Assembly: GCF_014646915.1 (NCBI RefSeq)
Contig: NZ_BMOE01000007.1
Span: 123,306 to 187,305 of the forward strand
Direction of reading: 5' to 3'
Length of the DNA stretch: 64,000 nucleotides
Origin: Deinococcus aquiradiocola
Lineage (GTDB): Bacteria > Deinococcota > Deinococci > Deinococcales > Deinococcaceae
Within the stretch, counting starts at the first letter, position 1. Each line of letters opens with the position of its first letter. The translations under genes were made by a program, and so were the position numbers. A model generated the notes under the pieces. It ran no database searches and was not told where the DNA came from. It saw only the letters and a program-made list of their open reading frames with translations. This document shows positions 34,101 through 44,284 of the stretch, piece after piece.

Positions 34101-35059
34101 GTCACAGGCCATCTCCCTGCTAAGGGACTGAAACGGTGCGCCTGGAACTGGAGGTCGAGACGAACGGGTCACAGGCCATCTCCCTGCTAAGGGACTGAAA
34201 CTGTCCCCCAAGATCAATAGGCGGTCCTTGCCGGAGTCACAGGCCATCTCCCTGCTAAGGGACTGAAACACGGTCAATCAAGGAGGAGAGCAACGCACTA
34301 GGAAGTCACAGGCCATCTCCCTGCTAAGGGACTGAAACAGGTCCCCCGTGACGACCGCGCGGCCAACCACGGTCACAGGCCATCTCCCTGCTAAGGGACT
34401 GAAACTTCCCTGTGGAACTTCAGGCGAGCCCGGAAGTCTGGTCACAGGCCATCTCCCTGCTAAGGGACTGAAACGCGCCCCTTCATGCCTGCGCCTCGGC
34501 GTGGGCGGTGTCACAGGCCATCTCCCTGCTAAGGGACTGAAACCGGACGTGCGGCTCGGTCGGGGCGATGAACGGGTCACAGGCCATCTCCCTGCTAAGG
34601 GACTGAAACGTCCGGCAAACCCACCAGCGCACCGAACTGGGTGGTCACAGGCCATCTCCCTGCTAAGGGACTGAAACCCGTAATGCGGGCAACCCTCGTT
34701 GTCCACGACGGGGGTCACAGGCCATCTCCCTGCTAAGGGACTGAAACTGAGGGCGGCGGCCAGCTGTCCGAGCGTCTCGCTGTCACAGGCCATCCCCCTG
34801 CTAAGGGACTGAAACGGGTCAGCCGACGTTGCGCAGCGGCCGCTGCGAGTCACAGGCCATCTCCCTGCTAAGCACCGTACCCAAGACTCAGACCGCCGCG
34901 CTCGGCAGGTCACAGGCCATCTCCCTGCTAAGGGACTGAAACGCAGGACGAACATCAATTTTCCGGGTGTGCGGAACACGTCACAGGCCATCTCCCTGCT
35001 AAGGGACTGAAACCCATGGGCGAGAACGGCGGAACGGATCCCAGCAGTCACAGGCCATC
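34101..35059 (+). CRISPR. CRISPR array 3 (13 full repeats, two truncated), plus strand
   Basis: Thirteen repeats match the repeat of the other arrays, read as GTCACAGGCCATC...ACTGAAAC on the plus strand. Twelve full copies run from 34101 to 34782 and on to 34909 and 34980 at 66-71 bp spacing (one, 34782, has CCATCCCCC). At 34849 the repeat stops after 24 bases (to 34872); the missing end is the 10-base GGACTGAAAC, and the next spacer is then a normal 36 bp. The last copy (35047-35059) keeps only GTCACAGGCCATC. Counting precisely, 34101, 34168, 34236, 34305, 34372, 34441, 34510, 34576, 34644, 34714, 34782, 34909 and 34980 are full length. Decay is at the leader-distal side. Confidence 0.97.
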
Positions 35060-35215
35060 AAACTGTACTCATTGATGCTCGTTTCGCTCAGCTCCACATC
35101 AAGAATCCAGTTCATCACCGTGAGATGACTCTCCTGGACGCCAAGTGCTGTCGCCAGCCGATCTGAATGCAGTGGATCGTGATAGATGACCTGAACGGTT
35201 TCCGCAAGCCTCTAC
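35060..35215 (-). pseudogene. gene fragment at the old end of array 3
   Basis: One minus-strand frame has normal protein composition: LAETVQVIYHDPLHSDRLAT, continuing ALGVQESHLTVMNWILDVEL and SETSINEYSL. It starts without an initiation codon and stops being readable at the truncated last repeat. It looks like the middle of a gene cut off by the array. I do not recognise the family. Confidence 0.4.
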
Positions 35216-35418
35216 TGAGCGTCGATGCGGCTCATTCAGACCAGTTCGCCCTGGACCCGCTGGCAACGTAGCCGGAGAAGGCCCGGAGGCGCTGCGGTCC
35301 CTCGGGTTCGTGACTGGTCTTCTCTGGCGCTTTTGACTTTGCTGGAACAACAGAGGCTGAACGCGGCGGCGCGGCAACTTTCAACTGCGGTCCATAGCTC
35401 ATGGAGGCCTGTGGCGCG

Positions 35419-35466
35419 GGAATCGGGCAAGCGGGCGACTTGAGAGTCGCCCGCTTGCCCGATTCC
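35419..35466. terminator. hairpin with 22-bp perfect arms
   Basis: Arms starting GGAATCGGGCAAGCGGGCG pair perfectly around the loop TGAG. It is a very stable stem in the gap between the CRISPR island and the sugar-import operon. There is no T-run on either side, so its terminator role is uncertain; it may be a boundary element. Confidence 0.45.
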
Positions 35467-35542
35467 ATCATCAGGACATAGGTGGGATTGGTCGTCGCTG
35501 GAAGGTCGCAGAGAGCAGGCCTTGACTCGCGAGGGCGGCAGT

Positions 35543-35573
35543 TTGATAATACGCATTACAAAATACGCAATAT
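35543..35573 (+). promoter_or_regulatory. paired LacI-type half operators before the importer operon
   Basis: AATACGCATT (35548-35557) and AATACGCAAT (35562-35571) are two near-copies with a central CG, bracketed by TTGATA (35543-35548) and TATCAA (35571-35576). The whole is an imperfect inverted repeat. It lies 15 bp before the binding-protein start. TTGATA could also be a -35 element. The LacI-type regulator at the end of this operon is the likely ligand. Confidence 0.45.
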
Positions 35574-35587
35574 CAATAGGGGGTCCC

Positions 35588-36820
35588 ATGAAACTGCCCG
35601 GAACGTTCGTCTGCCTGACCGCTCTTCTCGCCGGAATGGCCGGCGCACAGCAGGTCAACCTTCGTTTCAGCACCTGGGCTGGTGGCGATGGCCTGGCCCT
35701 GCTGCAGCAGTTGTCGAAGGAATACAGTGCCCAGAACCCTGGGGTGCAGGTGACTGTCGAGGTCACCCCCTTTGCCGACTACGGCCGGAAACTCGCGATT
35801 CAGGTGGCGTCCGGAGACGCGCCTGATGTCGGGTGGCTTGCCGAGCGTGACGTCCCCACCTTCCTGGGCAGCAAGGCCGTGCTGGACCTCTCGGCGGAGC
35901 TCAGCAGGGACAAAGCCTTTAATCTGGCAGATTTTCCCCTGAGTACCCTGTCCCTCTGGAAGCGTGGCAGCGCCGTGTACGGCGTGCCGTTCAGCAACTC
36001 GCCGCTGGTGCTCTTCTACAACAAGGACCTGTTTCAGGCGGCCGGCGTCAAGGATCCCCTGCTGCAGTACAGTCAGGCCACCTGGGACTACGCGCACTTC
36101 CAGCAGGCGAGCAAGGCCATTAAGGACAAGACTGGGGCCTTCGGCGCGCGGGTGATGCGCCTCGATCCGAAGGCTTGGGCCGGCGGGCTCCTCGCCGTGG
36201 CGTGGTCACAGGGCGGTGGCGTCTACGACAAGGCCATGAAGTGCCAGCTCGATGCCCCCGGGACTGTGAGTGCCTTCCAGCTGGCGAGCAACATGATGTT
36301 CAAGGACGCCAGCATGCCGCGGCCCGGCGATCAGACGGCGTTCGAGAGCGGCCGGATCGGAATGTACTTCGATAACCTCAGCTACAGCGCGCAACTCAAG
36401 GACGCGAAATTCAGGTGGGGCGTGTCGCCTCTTCCCAAGGGCACGGCAGGCCGGGTCACCCAGCTCGGCCAGGCGGGGTACGTGGTGTTCTCGAAGAGCC
36501 GCAATCAGGCCGAGGCCGTGAAGTTCCTGAAATTCCTCGCCTCGGCGCAGACCATGGCCAGGACTGCCAGATTCTTTCCGCCGCCCCGGCTGAGCATCCT
36601 GAAGAGCGCCGCGTATCTCAGCAGCAACCCGGCCATTCCAGCGAGCACCCTGAAGACTGCGGTGGTCGCCCAGCTGCCGAGCGCCCGGGTGCTGGTGACC
36701 GGTACCGACTGGCTCCGGGCGAACGACGCCATCACGAGTGGCCTCGACCGGGTCTTCCAGGCGAACGCCAACATCCCCGCGGTCCTGGACGATCTCTGCA
36801 AGCAGATCGACGGATTCTGA
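35588..36820 (+). CDS. sugar ABC transporter, substrate-binding protein
   Basis: The product has 410 residues. A signal peptide ([18 protein letters not shown]) precedes the mature start [20 protein letters not shown]. Family 1 solute-binding features follow: [40 protein letters not shown], and [20 protein letters not shown]. It would deliver a sugar or glycoside to the two permeases downstream. The start is ATG 35588 with GGGGG six bases upstream. The permease gene begins two bases after its stop. No ATPase gene is in the operon, so a shared MsiK-type ATPase encoded elsewhere is likely. Confidence 0.88.
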   Translation: MKLPGTFVCLTALLAGMAGAQQVNLRFSTWAGGDGLALLQQLSKEYSAQNPGVQVTVEVTPFADYGRKLAIQVASGDAPDVGWLAERDVPTFLGSKAVLDLSAELSRDKAFNLADFPLSTLSLWKRGSAVYGVPFSNSPLVLFYNKDLFQAAGVKDPLLQYSQATWDYAHFQQASKAIKDKTGAFGARVMRLDPKAWAGGLLAVAWSQGGGVYDKAMKCQLDAPGTVSAFQLASNMMFKDASMPRPGDQTAFESGRIGMYFDNLSYSAQLKDAKFRWGVSPLPKGTAGRVTQLGQAGYVVFSKSRNQAEAVKFLKFLASAQTMARTARFFPPPRLSILKSAAYLSSNPAIPASTLKTAVVAQLPSARVLVTGTDWLRANDAITSGLDRVFQANANIPAVLDDLCKQIDGF

Positions 36821-36821
36821 C

Positions 36822-37733
36822 GTGACGGCGCGCACGATCCGTCCCCCCCGGACACCTGCCACCCAGCGTCGGCAGGAGGCTCTGGCCGGATGGGGGTTCG
36901 TGCTGCCCTACGCGCTGGGCATGCTGGTGTTCGTGCTCGGGCCGCTGATCGCGGTCCTCGCGATCTCACTGACGAACTGGTCCCTGCTCGACACCCCGAA
37001 GTACGTGGGCGCAGCGAATTACCTCAAACTGGCCAGCGACCGCGATTTCCTCAGCAGCTTGGCTGTCACTGGATTCTTCACGCTCGGGATCCTCCTGCTC
37101 AACATCACGGCCGCCCTGGTCCTGGCGAACCTGATGAACCTGCGGCTGCCGGGCATCGGGGCCTTCCGGACCGTGGTGTTCTCGCCGGTCGTGATGCCGG
37201 TCGTGGCCTGGGCACTTGTCTGGAAGTTCCTGCTGCAGCCTCAGGGGCCCATCAACACCGCTCTCCAGGGGTCCGGGATGCCGGACGCCAACCTGCTGTT
37301 CGCGCCCGGCACGGCGCTGGGTACCGTGATCGTGATCGAGGTGCTCAAATCCGTCGGCCTGAACGCTGTGATCTTCCTGAGCGCCCTGCAGGGCCTGCCC
37401 AGGGAAGTGCTCGAAGCCAGTCGGCTGGACGGCGCGAACCGCTGGCAGACCTACACCCGGGTCATCCTGCCACTCATCTCGCCGACCTTCTTCCTGGTGT
37501 TCGTGATCACCCTGATCGGTGCCCTGAAGGTCTTCACGCCCATCTGGGTGCTGACCGGCGGCGGACCGTCGAACGCCACCACCACGTTGCTGGTCTATAT
37601 GTACAAGCAGGGGTTCGGCTTCTTCGACTTCGGTTACGCCTCGGTGATCGCGGCGGTGCTCTTCGTGCTCATCCTCGTCACCACGGTCCTGCAGTGGAAC
37701 CTGCGCCGTCGCCTGGTGTTCTATGAGGAGTGA
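36822..37733 (+). CDS. sugar ABC transporter permease (MalF type)
   Basis: The product has 303 residues with six membrane segments ([20 protein letters not shown], then [20 protein letters not shown] and others). The EAA loop that contacts the ATPase is [20 protein letters not shown], followed by LPLISPTFF. The start is GTG 36822, two bases after the binding-protein stop. It pairs with the next gene to form the channel. Confidence 0.88.
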   Translation: MTARTIRPPRTPATQRRQEALAGWGFVLPYALGMLVFVLGPLIAVLAISLTNWSLLDTPKYVGAANYLKLASDRDFLSSLAVTGFFTLGILLLNITAALVLANLMNLRLPGIGAFRTVVFSPVVMPVVAWALVWKFLLQPQGPINTALQGSGMPDANLLFAPGTALGTVIVIEVLKSVGLNAVIFLSALQGLPREVLEASRLDGANRWQTYTRVILPLISPTFFLVFVITLIGALKVFTPIWVLTGGGPSNATTTLLVYMYKQGFGFFDFGYASVIAAVLFVLILVTTVLQWNLRRRLVFYEE

Positions 37734-37737
37734 GCCG

Positions 37738-38604
37738 TTGAACCTGCCTGCACCGGACTCGGCCGTCCGACCACCGCAGCGGCCCTGGACGCTGCTGCTG
37801 TACCTGATGCTCGCCCTGATCAGCCTGCCGTTCCTGTTGCCGATCGTATGGATGCTCCTCTCGAGTCTCAAGTCGTCCGCCGCCATCTTCGGCAATCCTT
37901 TTCAGCTGACAGCCGGGGACCTGCGCCTGCAGAACTTCGCGGACGTCTTCTCGAACTACCCGTTCGCCCGGCAGTACCTCAACAGCTTGTCCATTCTGCT
38001 GATCACCGTGCCGGTCACCCTGCTCCTGTCGGCCCTGGCCGGCTACGGCTTCGCCCGTCTGCGCTTCCCGGGCCGTGACGCGGCCTTCCTGCTGACGCTC
38101 ACGGCCATGATGGTCCCGAGCGAAATGACAGCCGTCCCGCAATTTCTGATCTTCAAGACGCTCGGACTGACGAACACCCACATTCCAATCGTGGTACTGC
38201 AGGTCTTCAGCGCCACCGGCGCGCTGGCGGTGTTCCTGATGCGTCAGCACTTCATCACGCTGCCCAGGGAGCTCGACGAGGCCGGACGGGTGGATGGCCT
38301 GGGGTACTGGGGCGTGTTCTGGCACCTGCTCCTGCCCCTGTCACGACCGGCGCTCGCCACCGTCGCGATCTTCGCGCTTCTCAATTCCTGGAACGACTAC
38401 TTCAACCCGCTGATCTACCTGAACGACGAGCGGCTGATGACCCTGCCGCTGGCCCTGCAGCGCTTCACCGATCCGCTCGGCGGCGTGTACTGGAACCTCA
38501 CCCTGACGGCCGGTGTGCTCGTCGCTCTGCCGGTGCTCGCCGCCTTCCTCCTCGCCCAGAAGCAGTTCATCGAGAGCCTCGCCGCCAGCGGGACCAAAGG
38601 ATAA
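37738..38604 (+). CDS. sugar ABC transporter permease (MalG type)
   Basis: The product has 288 residues with six membrane segments ([40 protein letters not shown]). The EAA loop is [20 protein letters not shown] followed by [18 protein letters not shown] chose TTG 37738 because GAGGAG lies seven bases upstream; ATG 37723 (overlapping the previous stop) is an alternative that adds five residues. It is the third gene of the importer operon. Confidence 0.87.
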   Translation: MNLPAPDSAVRPPQRPWTLLLYLMLALISLPFLLPIVWMLLSSLKSSAAIFGNPFQLTAGDLRLQNFADVFSNYPFARQYLNSLSILLITVPVTLLLSALAGYGFARLRFPGRDAAFLLTLTAMMVPSEMTAVPQFLIFKTLGLTNTHIPIVVLQVFSATGALAVFLMRQHFITLPRELDEAGRVDGLGYWGVFWHLLLPLSRPALATVAIFALLNSWNDYFNPLIYLNDERLMTLPLALQRFTDPLGGVYWNLTLTAGVLVALPVLAAFLLAQKQFIESLAASGTKG

Positions 38605-38607
38605 ACC

Positions 38608-40221
38608 TTGACCGAGTTCCATGCAGATCTCCTCATCATCGGTGCCGGTCTCGGCGGAGTCGCTGCCTCCCTGTCCGGGCTGCGTCTCGGCCGGAGCGTG
38701 CTCCTCACCGAGGAAACAGACTGGATTGGCGGTCAGCTCACCGCCCAGGCAGTTCCGCCCGACGAGAGCCTCTGGATTGAGGAGAGTGGCTGCACCGCCA
38801 GTTACCGCGCCCTCCGCGAAGGGATTCGGCGTTACTACCGTCAGCACTACCCACTCACGCCGGAAGCGCACATCGACCCTCACCTCAACCCGGGTGCGGG
38901 AAACGTCAGCCGCCTGTGTCACGAGCCCCGCGTGGCCGTGGCGGTGCTCGAGGGCATGCTGGCGCCATACCTCAGCAGCGGCCAGCTGCGCCTGATGCTG
39001 AATACCCGTCCGGTGTCGGCCACGACCGACGGGGACCGGGTCACCAGCGTGCAGGCCGAACACCAGCCGACCGGCACCCGGCTGGACCTGAGCGGCGCTT
39101 ACGTGCTCGACGCCACCGAGACGGGCGAACTGCTGGAACTCGCCGGCATCGAGCATGTCATCGGGGCCGAAAGCCAGAACCAGACCGGTGAACCGCATGC
39201 CCTCGCTGTGGCTGACCCGCTCAACCAGCAGGCCATCAGCTGGTGCTTTGCCATGGACCACACCGAGGGCGCGGACTACACCATCCCGAAACCTGCTGGG
39301 TACGACGGCTGGCGGACCTACCGGCCAGCGTGCTGGCCGACCCCGCAGTTGAGCTGGACGTACCCGCACCCCATCACTCTGCAGCCGGTTACCCGTGACC
39401 TGTTCTCCAACCCTGTCGAGACCCCGCACGGCGGCGACCTGTGGCACTACCGGCGGATCGTGGCCCGGCGGCAGTTCACCGACGCCGCGGCACGTCAGGA
39501 CATCACGGTCGTCAACTGGCCACAGATCGACTACCTGCCCGGACCCATCCTCGGGGTCTCCGCCCAGGAACGCGAACGGCACCTGCAGGGTGCACGGGAC
39601 CTGAGCCTGAGCCTGCTGTACTGGATGCAGACCGAAGCGCCGCGTCACGACGGCCGGACGGGCGGGTACCCTGGACTCCGGTTGCGCGGCGATGTCACCG
39701 GCACAGCTGAAGGACACGGGCTGGCGAAAAGTGCCTACATCCGTGAGGCCCGGCGCATCCAGGCGGAATTCACGGTCCTCGAACAGCACGTCGGGGTGGA
39801 GGCCCGCGGCCACCTCGTCGGCGCGGAAGTCTTTCCCGACAGCGTCGGTGTCGGACAGTACCGGATTGACCTGCACCCCAGTACCCGCGGGCGGAATTAC
39901 GTCGACGTGGCGAGCTGGCCCTTTCAGATTCCGCTCGGCGCGCTGATCCCGGTCCGGGCCGAGAACCTGCTCCCGTCCGGCAAATCGTTGGGCGTCACGC
40001 ACATCACCAACGGCTGTTACCGTCTTCATCCGGTGGAGTGGAACATCGGAGAGGCAGCCGGAGCGCTCGCAGCCTTCTGCATGAACGAAAAACACGTGCC
40101 TCGACAGGTCCGGGCCTCAGCGGACCTCACCCGGGACTTCCAGCGCCTGCTGACAGACCGGCTCGGCTTCCAGTTGCAGTGGCCGGAGGCGCTGCGGGTT
40201 CAGCCGTCACCCGGCTTCTGA
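38608..40221 (+). CDS. FAD-dependent oxidoreductase
   Basis: The product has 537 residues. The N-terminal Rossmann motif [20 protein letters not shown] and the following [15 protein letters not shown] are typical of the PF12831-type FAD-dependent oxidoreductases. The C-terminal part has [20 protein letters not shown] and [20 protein letters not shown], which close the FAD site (IGEAAG). It is in an operon with a sugar importer and starts at TTG 38608 three bases after the permease stop. It may oxidise the imported sugar or sugar acid; the substrate cannot be read from the sequence. Confidence 0.8.
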   Translation: MTEFHADLLIIGAGLGGVAASLSGLRLGRSVLLTEETDWIGGQLTAQAVPPDESLWIEESGCTASYRALREGIRRYYRQHYPLTPEAHIDPHLNPGAGNVSRLCHEPRVAVAVLEGMLAPYLSSGQLRLMLNTRPVSATTDGDRVTSVQAEHQPTGTRLDLSGAYVLDATETGELLELAGIEHVIGAESQNQTGEPHALAVADPLNQQAISWCFAMDHTEGADYTIPKPAGYDGWRTYRPACWPTPQLSWTYPHPITLQPVTRDLFSNPVETPHGGDLWHYRRIVARRQFTDAAARQDITVVNWPQIDYLPGPILGVSAQERERHLQGARDLSLSLLYWMQTEAPRHDGRTGGYPGLRLRGDVTGTAEGHGLAKSAYIREARRIQAEFTVLEQHVGVEARGHLVGAEVFPDSVGVGQYRIDLHPSTRGRNYVDVASWPFQIPLGALIPVRAENLLPSGKSLGVTHITNGCYRLHPVEWNIGEAAGALAAFCMNEKHVPRQVRASADLTRDFQRLLTDRLGFQLQWPEALRVQPSPGF

Positions 40222-40277
40222 AGCCCGGTATCCTCACAGCAGGGGCGCGTTCCTCTGAGCGCCTCACCAGGAGTTCC

Positions 40278-41327
40278 GTGATTCCCACCTTGAGAAAACG
40301 TCCCACCCAGAAGGAGGTCGCCGAGCGGGCGGGCGTCTCTCAGGGCGTCGTGTCGCAGGTCCTCAACAACCGCACCGGCGCCATCCGTGTCACGCCCGAA
40401 ACGCGCGAACGGGTCATGCAGGCCATGCAGGAGATGGGCTACGTGCCCAACATCGCTGCGCGGTCACTCGTCGGCGGACAGACCCACATCATGGGAGTCT
40501 TCACCTACGAGCCGGTCTTCCCGACCGACACCCGGAACTTCTTCTACCCCATCCTCGAAGGAATCGAAGAGGGTGCTGCCGACCTGAACTACGACCTGCT
40601 GCTCCATACCCGCTCGACCGGATCCGGAAGGCGCGTCTACCAGGAGCGCTCGAGCCGTCTGTCCCTGGCGGACGGCACCCTGATCCTCGGTGAACTTGGG
40701 GAACCGCGCCGCCGGGAGGAGATCACCCGGCTGATCGGCGAGGGTCACCCGGTGGTGTTCCTCGGCCGCCGTGACCTGCCTGGGCACACCCTGTCCTGGG
40801 TCGCCGCAGACTACGCCCAGGCGACTGAGGACGCCGTCGGCGTCTTCCGTGATCACGGGCACCGGAAGCTGCTGTACCTGGGCGGCACCCGGAACCACGA
40901 GTCGGCCAGCGACCGAGAGGCCGGATTCCGGCAGGCGCAGCGCTTGGCCGGGCGGGAACCGCAGGTGGAACGGGTGAACCCGGAGTCAATCACGTCCGCC
41001 GAGGTCCGGCGTCACCTGGACGCGGGCGTCACCGGCCTGCTCATCGAGAATGACGAACTGGCCGTCGCGTGGCTTGCGGCCTGCCGTGAGGTCGGTGTCG
41101 ACGCGCCGGGCGACCACTCGTTCGCGGTGCTCGGCGACCCGATCAGCGCCGCTCCTCGACCGCGTCCATGGGCGGCCCTGGAACTGCCACGGCGGGAGAT
41201 GGGCCGGGAAGCGGTTCGCGTGCTGGCAAGCCGACTGGTGGGTGGCCCAGACGAAACCCTGCGCTTGGCGTGCCGCTGGGTGCCGGGTGACACCCTTGGC
41301 CCGGCGCCCTCCGGGGATGTCAGGTGA
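40278..41327 (+). CDS. LacI-family transcriptional regulator
   Basis: The product has 349 residues. The N-terminal HTH reads PTQKEVAERAGVSQGVVSQV and LNNRTGAIRVTPETRERVMQ, with the hinge helix NIAARSLVGGQTHIMGVF. A periplasmic-binding-like sensor domain follows (TGLLIENDELAVAWLAACRE). The usual ATVSR of the recognition helix is replaced by GVVSQ. The GTG at 40278 has AGGAG upstream. It ends the importer operon and probably controls it through the sites near 35548. Confidence 0.87.
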   Translation: MIPTLRKRPTQKEVAERAGVSQGVVSQVLNNRTGAIRVTPETRERVMQAMQEMGYVPNIAARSLVGGQTHIMGVFTYEPVFPTDTRNFFYPILEGIEEGAADLNYDLLLHTRSTGSGRRVYQERSSRLSLADGTLILGELGEPRRREEITRLIGEGHPVVFLGRRDLPGHTLSWVAADYAQATEDAVGVFRDHGHRKLLYLGGTRNHESASDREAGFRQAQRLAGREPQVERVNPESITSAEVRRHLDAGVTGLLIENDELAVAWLAACREVGVDAPGDHSFAVLGDPISAAPRPRPWAALELPRREMGREAVRVLASRLVGGPDETLRLACRWVPGDTLGPAPSGDVR

Positions 41328-41574
41328 CGCTGGAGCCGCTGAACGGACGGCCGGACCGGTGTGAGTAGGGGCCTGCGTGAGGTACGTCCGTACGGCTCGC
41401 TCAACCTCAACGGTCCTTCGAATCAGGGACACGACATGTGAGTGACCAGAGCGGTCGGTCGCCTGGAAGGAGCGACGTGAAGGCACAGCGCTCCACTTGA
41501 CGCGGGCTTCTCTGTTGGGCTCCCGCTGAAAAACCATGTGCACCGGCAATCTTGCCCCCGCCGGGGTGGGAACT
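41328..41574. other. intergenic stretch, no gene recognised
   Basis: No frame has convincing protein composition. It follows the LacI gene and leads into the MITE-like element. GAGGTACGTCCGTACGGCTC near 41380 contains a short palindrome (TACGTCCGTA). Confidence 0.35.
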
Positions 41575-41711
41575 TATTGATACCGGCAGAAGTTCAAGTC
41601 AGCAGGAATTGAAATCATGAAAGTGACCTTCTGTGCTCTAAGCGTTTTGAGAGTTGTCATATGTGTGGTCGCTGGCAGGTGGAACGACCTCAATCTATGC
41701 CGGTATCAATA
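41575..41711. mobile_element. 137-bp MITE-like element with 14-bp terminal inverted repeats
   Basis: TATTGATACCGGCA (41575-41588) is exactly inverted at 41698-41711. The interior is AT-rich for this region and codes for nothing recognisable. The flanks just outside (ACT / AGGT) show no clear duplication. It could be a miniature transposable element or two halves of a large operator; the size and perfect arms favour the former. Confidence 0.5.
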
Positions 41712-41813
41712 GGTACATAAAAACACCCCCCTCTCCTGGTCAAATCTTTAGCCCAGACCGGGACACGGCAATTGAGGCTACAAGTGAGTTTGTTCCCCTC
41801 TATGATCGTGTTC

Positions 41814-41945
41814 ATGACGGCTCAGAATTCAACTGCGCAAGGTAACGGGTGTCTGCCAGCTTTCCTCGGACTTCTTGCATTTTGTGCCCTCTATCTCTTG
41901 TATACAAGCTTCTTTGCTTCTCCACATCAGAAGTGCGTTGACTGA
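41814..41945 (+). CDS. 43-residue single-span membrane protein, probably leaderless
   Basis: The frame starts at ATG 41814 and reads a polar N-terminus (TAQNSTAQGNGCLP), one strong membrane segment (FLGLLAFCALYLLYTSFF) and a short tail (ASPHQKCVD). TATGAT at 41801-41806 would place transcription start at or next to the ATG, as in leaderless Deinococcus genes. Function unknown; small size means it could be chance, but the membrane segment and -10 element support it. Confidence 0.45.
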   Translation: MTAQNSTAQGNGCLPAFLGLLAFCALYLLYTSFFASPHQKCVD

Positions 41946-42002
41946 CATCTTGCAGTTTGAGAAAAGAACGTCTGGCACGGCATTTTGGCCTCAGAATGAG
42001 GT

Positions 42003-42558
42003 GTGAACCCAAAGAATGCACGTGCCAGACGGCTCTATTCTGACATCCTCACCTGCTTCTCGCGCAAACAACACCGCGACTCCTTCCAGGTCTTCCTGGA
42101 CCTCCTCCTCGATGGTTCCGGCTGCCCCCTCCCCGCTCGCGCAACCGTCAAGTCCCCCTCCGCGCTCAGTCGCTTCCTCAACCACGCCAACTGGAATCTC
42201 CGAACACTCTGCCGCTTCATGCGCCAGGCCGCACTCCAGCTCTTCAACGACACCTGGAAACATGCTCCACACCAGCGTCCTCGGGTCGAATTCCTGGTCG
42301 ACCTCACCAGTCTCGAAAAAGCAGGAAAGTTCCCTGGACTCTCCGACTGGATGCACGTCCTGAACGCCGTGAACGGCGTTCATCTGGTCGTCCTGTACAT
42401 CTGCTGTGGAGACCTGAAGCTCCCCTGGGCCTTTCAGATCTGGCGTGGGAAGGGAACGTCCTCACCCGCCACACTGGCCCTCAAACTGCTCCGCACCATT
42501 CCGTCCGTCATGCTTCAGGGCAAACGCCGTCCCCGTCTGCAAGAGGGGTGTCGTCGCC
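42003..42558 (+). pseudogene. IS4-type transposase, 5' part
   Basis: The fragment reads SRKQHRDSFQVFLDLLLDGS and VEFLVDLTSLEKAGKFPGLS, and then VVLYICCGDLKLPWAFQIWR and GKGTSSPATLALKLLRTIP. This is the N-terminal half of IS4-type DDE transposases, with VDLTSLEK around the first Asp. The frame is cut by the ISL3 element that starts near 42570; the 3' part resumes at 44285. Confidence 0.7.
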
Positions 42559-42569
42559 AATGTAAAAAT

Positions 42570-44277
42570 GGTTCTGGTGCATTCTCGGTGATCGGATCAG
42601 GTTGCCCCTGCCAGCAGCCGCGCACGAAGCAGGTCCAGCTTTGCGCGCCCATACATCTGGCGCTTGACCGTCTTCAGCTTGTTGACGTGGCCCTCGACCG
42701 GTCCGTTCGACCAGGACTGAACGATACCCTCTCGAACAGCAGCAAGGTCATTCCAGACGCCTTTCGCAAAGCTCTTCAACGCCGCGATGCCACTCGCTGT
42801 GGCTGCTTGCAGCCACGTCCCCAGGACCTGTGCTTCTCCCCGACGAACCATCGCCGCGAACTGTTGCGTCAGCGTGACCACCGTGTGTGCCTCTGACCGC
42901 AGGGCGGTCAGTCGCTCGACCCAGCGCTGCTCTTCCACATTCCTGAGTTCCGGCACCTTGATCAGCAGACACGAGAGCGTCCTGATGGACGGTAAAGGGG
43001 GTTTCGGGGGCAGGCGGTCATCCTGTGGCGTCTTCTGGCCCCGCAGCGGGGCCAGAAATGATCTCACCATCGTGGCACCGCCAGCGTAGCCCTGCAGCTG
43101 CACTTCCTCCCAGAGCATCCTGGCGTTCTCACACCCGTCCCCGAAACGCTCCAACAAGTAAGCCTTGAACGGCTCCAGCCGGCTGGGCCGGGTGCGGCGT
43201 TGCGGCGCTGGGCAGGTGTCCAGCGCCACATATTTCCTGACAGTGTTACGCGACCGTCCCACGTCAGCGGCGATCGCGTGGAGGGTCGAGCCTGCCTGCC
43301 GCAGCTCTTGGATCCGGTCGAACTGAAGCTGCGTGTGTACCGGGATCGGCAGGCACGGCGCTATCTGCTCAGGTGCATCGGCGATGGTATGCGGCGGTGT
43401 CCCGGCTTCGATGTCGGCGGGCGGCGCGGCCGCGCCGCCCAGGTGTTGCCGCAATTCGGCTTGCCAGGGAAGAAGGGTTGCCTGCACCGCGTCCTTCAGG
43501 TTTTTCAGCAGGTGCCACCGATCCGCGACCTGAACCGCATTGGGCGCTCCCTGTCTGGCCCCATCGGCGTACACGCTCGCCCGGTCCCTCGTGATGATCT
43601 GCACGCCGGGATGCTGACGCAGCCACTCGGCGACCGACTCGGCACTCCGGTCCGGCAACAGATCCACGATCTGTTGCGCTTCCAGATCGACCAGGATCGT
43701 GCCGTACGTCAGTCCCTTGCGGTACGCCCAGTCATCGATCCCCAGTACCCGAACGGAGGTCGCGGCTGGAGGAGGTGTCTGCCGGACGATCCGCAGGAGT
43801 TTCTTGCGATCGACCGGCATCGCCAGGGTCGAGGCCAGGCGCGCGCCACCCCGTCCACCCGCGCTGAGGGCCAGCGACCGAAAGACATCGGTCAACCGTG
43901 TGGTGGTGCGTGCGAACGGCAGGGTGAGCGCCCCGAACCGTTCAGCGAAAATGCGCTGTGGGCACGCCACGTTCTGACAGAACTGGCGCCGCACCACCAG
44001 ACGCCACAGCGTCTGGTGCCCAGCACACGGGACGTCTGCCAGGGTGCGCCAATACGCGCTGTGTCGACGGGCCGCAGGCTGACCACACCTTGGGCAGGTC
44101 GGATCGGCGGCCACACTACGAAGCTCGATGACCCAGCACTGCCGCGCCTCATCGAAAACCGCCGCGTCAAGCTTCAGTCCGCAAATGCCGAACACCTGTT
44201 CCGGGTCGAGGGCCATTCTTCAGTATCCGCTGATGGCAGGGGCGACCTGATCCAATCACCGAGAATGCACCAGAACC
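42570..44277 (-). mobile_element. ISL3-family insertion sequence
   Basis: Imperfect terminal inverted repeats start GGTTCTGGTGCATTCTCGGT at both ends (42570 on the plus strand; ending 44277 on the minus strand), continuing GATCGGATCAGG / GATTGGATCAGG. The element holds one transposase gene and splits an IS4-type transposase gene. I could not see an exact 8-bp target duplication in the immediate flanks, so the true ends may lie a few bases farther out. Confidence 0.8.
42597..44216 (-). CDS. ISL3-family transposase
   Basis: The product has 539 residues. An N-terminal zinc-finger segment (DPTCPRCGQPAARRHSAYWR, then RQFCQNVACPQRIFAERF) is followed by the DDE domain, with VLGIDDWAYRKGLTYGTILV (first Asp) and ITRDRASVYADGARQGAPN. 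The C-terminal part is LVQSWSNGPVEGHVNKLKTV (E of the triad region). Between these lies an HTH-like insertion (HAIAADVGRSRNTVRKYVAL). It appears intact and full length for ISL3 transposases with the insertion domain. Confidence 0.92.
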   Translation of the reverse strand: MALDPEQVFGICGLKLDAAVFDEARQCWVIELRSVAADPTCPRCGQPAARRHSAYWRTLADVPCAGHQTLWRLVVRRQFCQNVACPQRIFAERFGALTLPFARTTTRLTDVFRSLALSAGGRGGARLASTLAMPVDRKKLLRIVRQTPPPAATSVRVLGIDDWAYRKGLTYGTILVDLEAQQIVDLLPDRSAESVAEWLRQHPGVQIITRDRASVYADGARQGAPNAVQVADRWHLLKNLKDAVQATLLPWQAELRQHLGGAAAPPADIEAGTPPHTIADAPEQIAPCLPIPVHTQLQFDRIQELRQAGSTLHAIAADVGRSRNTVRKYVALDTCPAPQRRTRPSRLEPFKAYLLERFGDGCENARMLWEEVQLQGYAGGATMVRSFLAPLRGQKTPQDDRLPPKPPLPSIRTLSCLLIKVPELRNVEEQRWVERLTALRSEAHTVVTLTQQFAAMVRRGEAQVLGTWLQAATASGIAALKSFAKGVWNDLAAVREGIVQSWSNGPVEGHVNKLKTVKRQMYGRAKLDLLRARLLAGAT

Positions 44278-44284
44278 AAATCTA

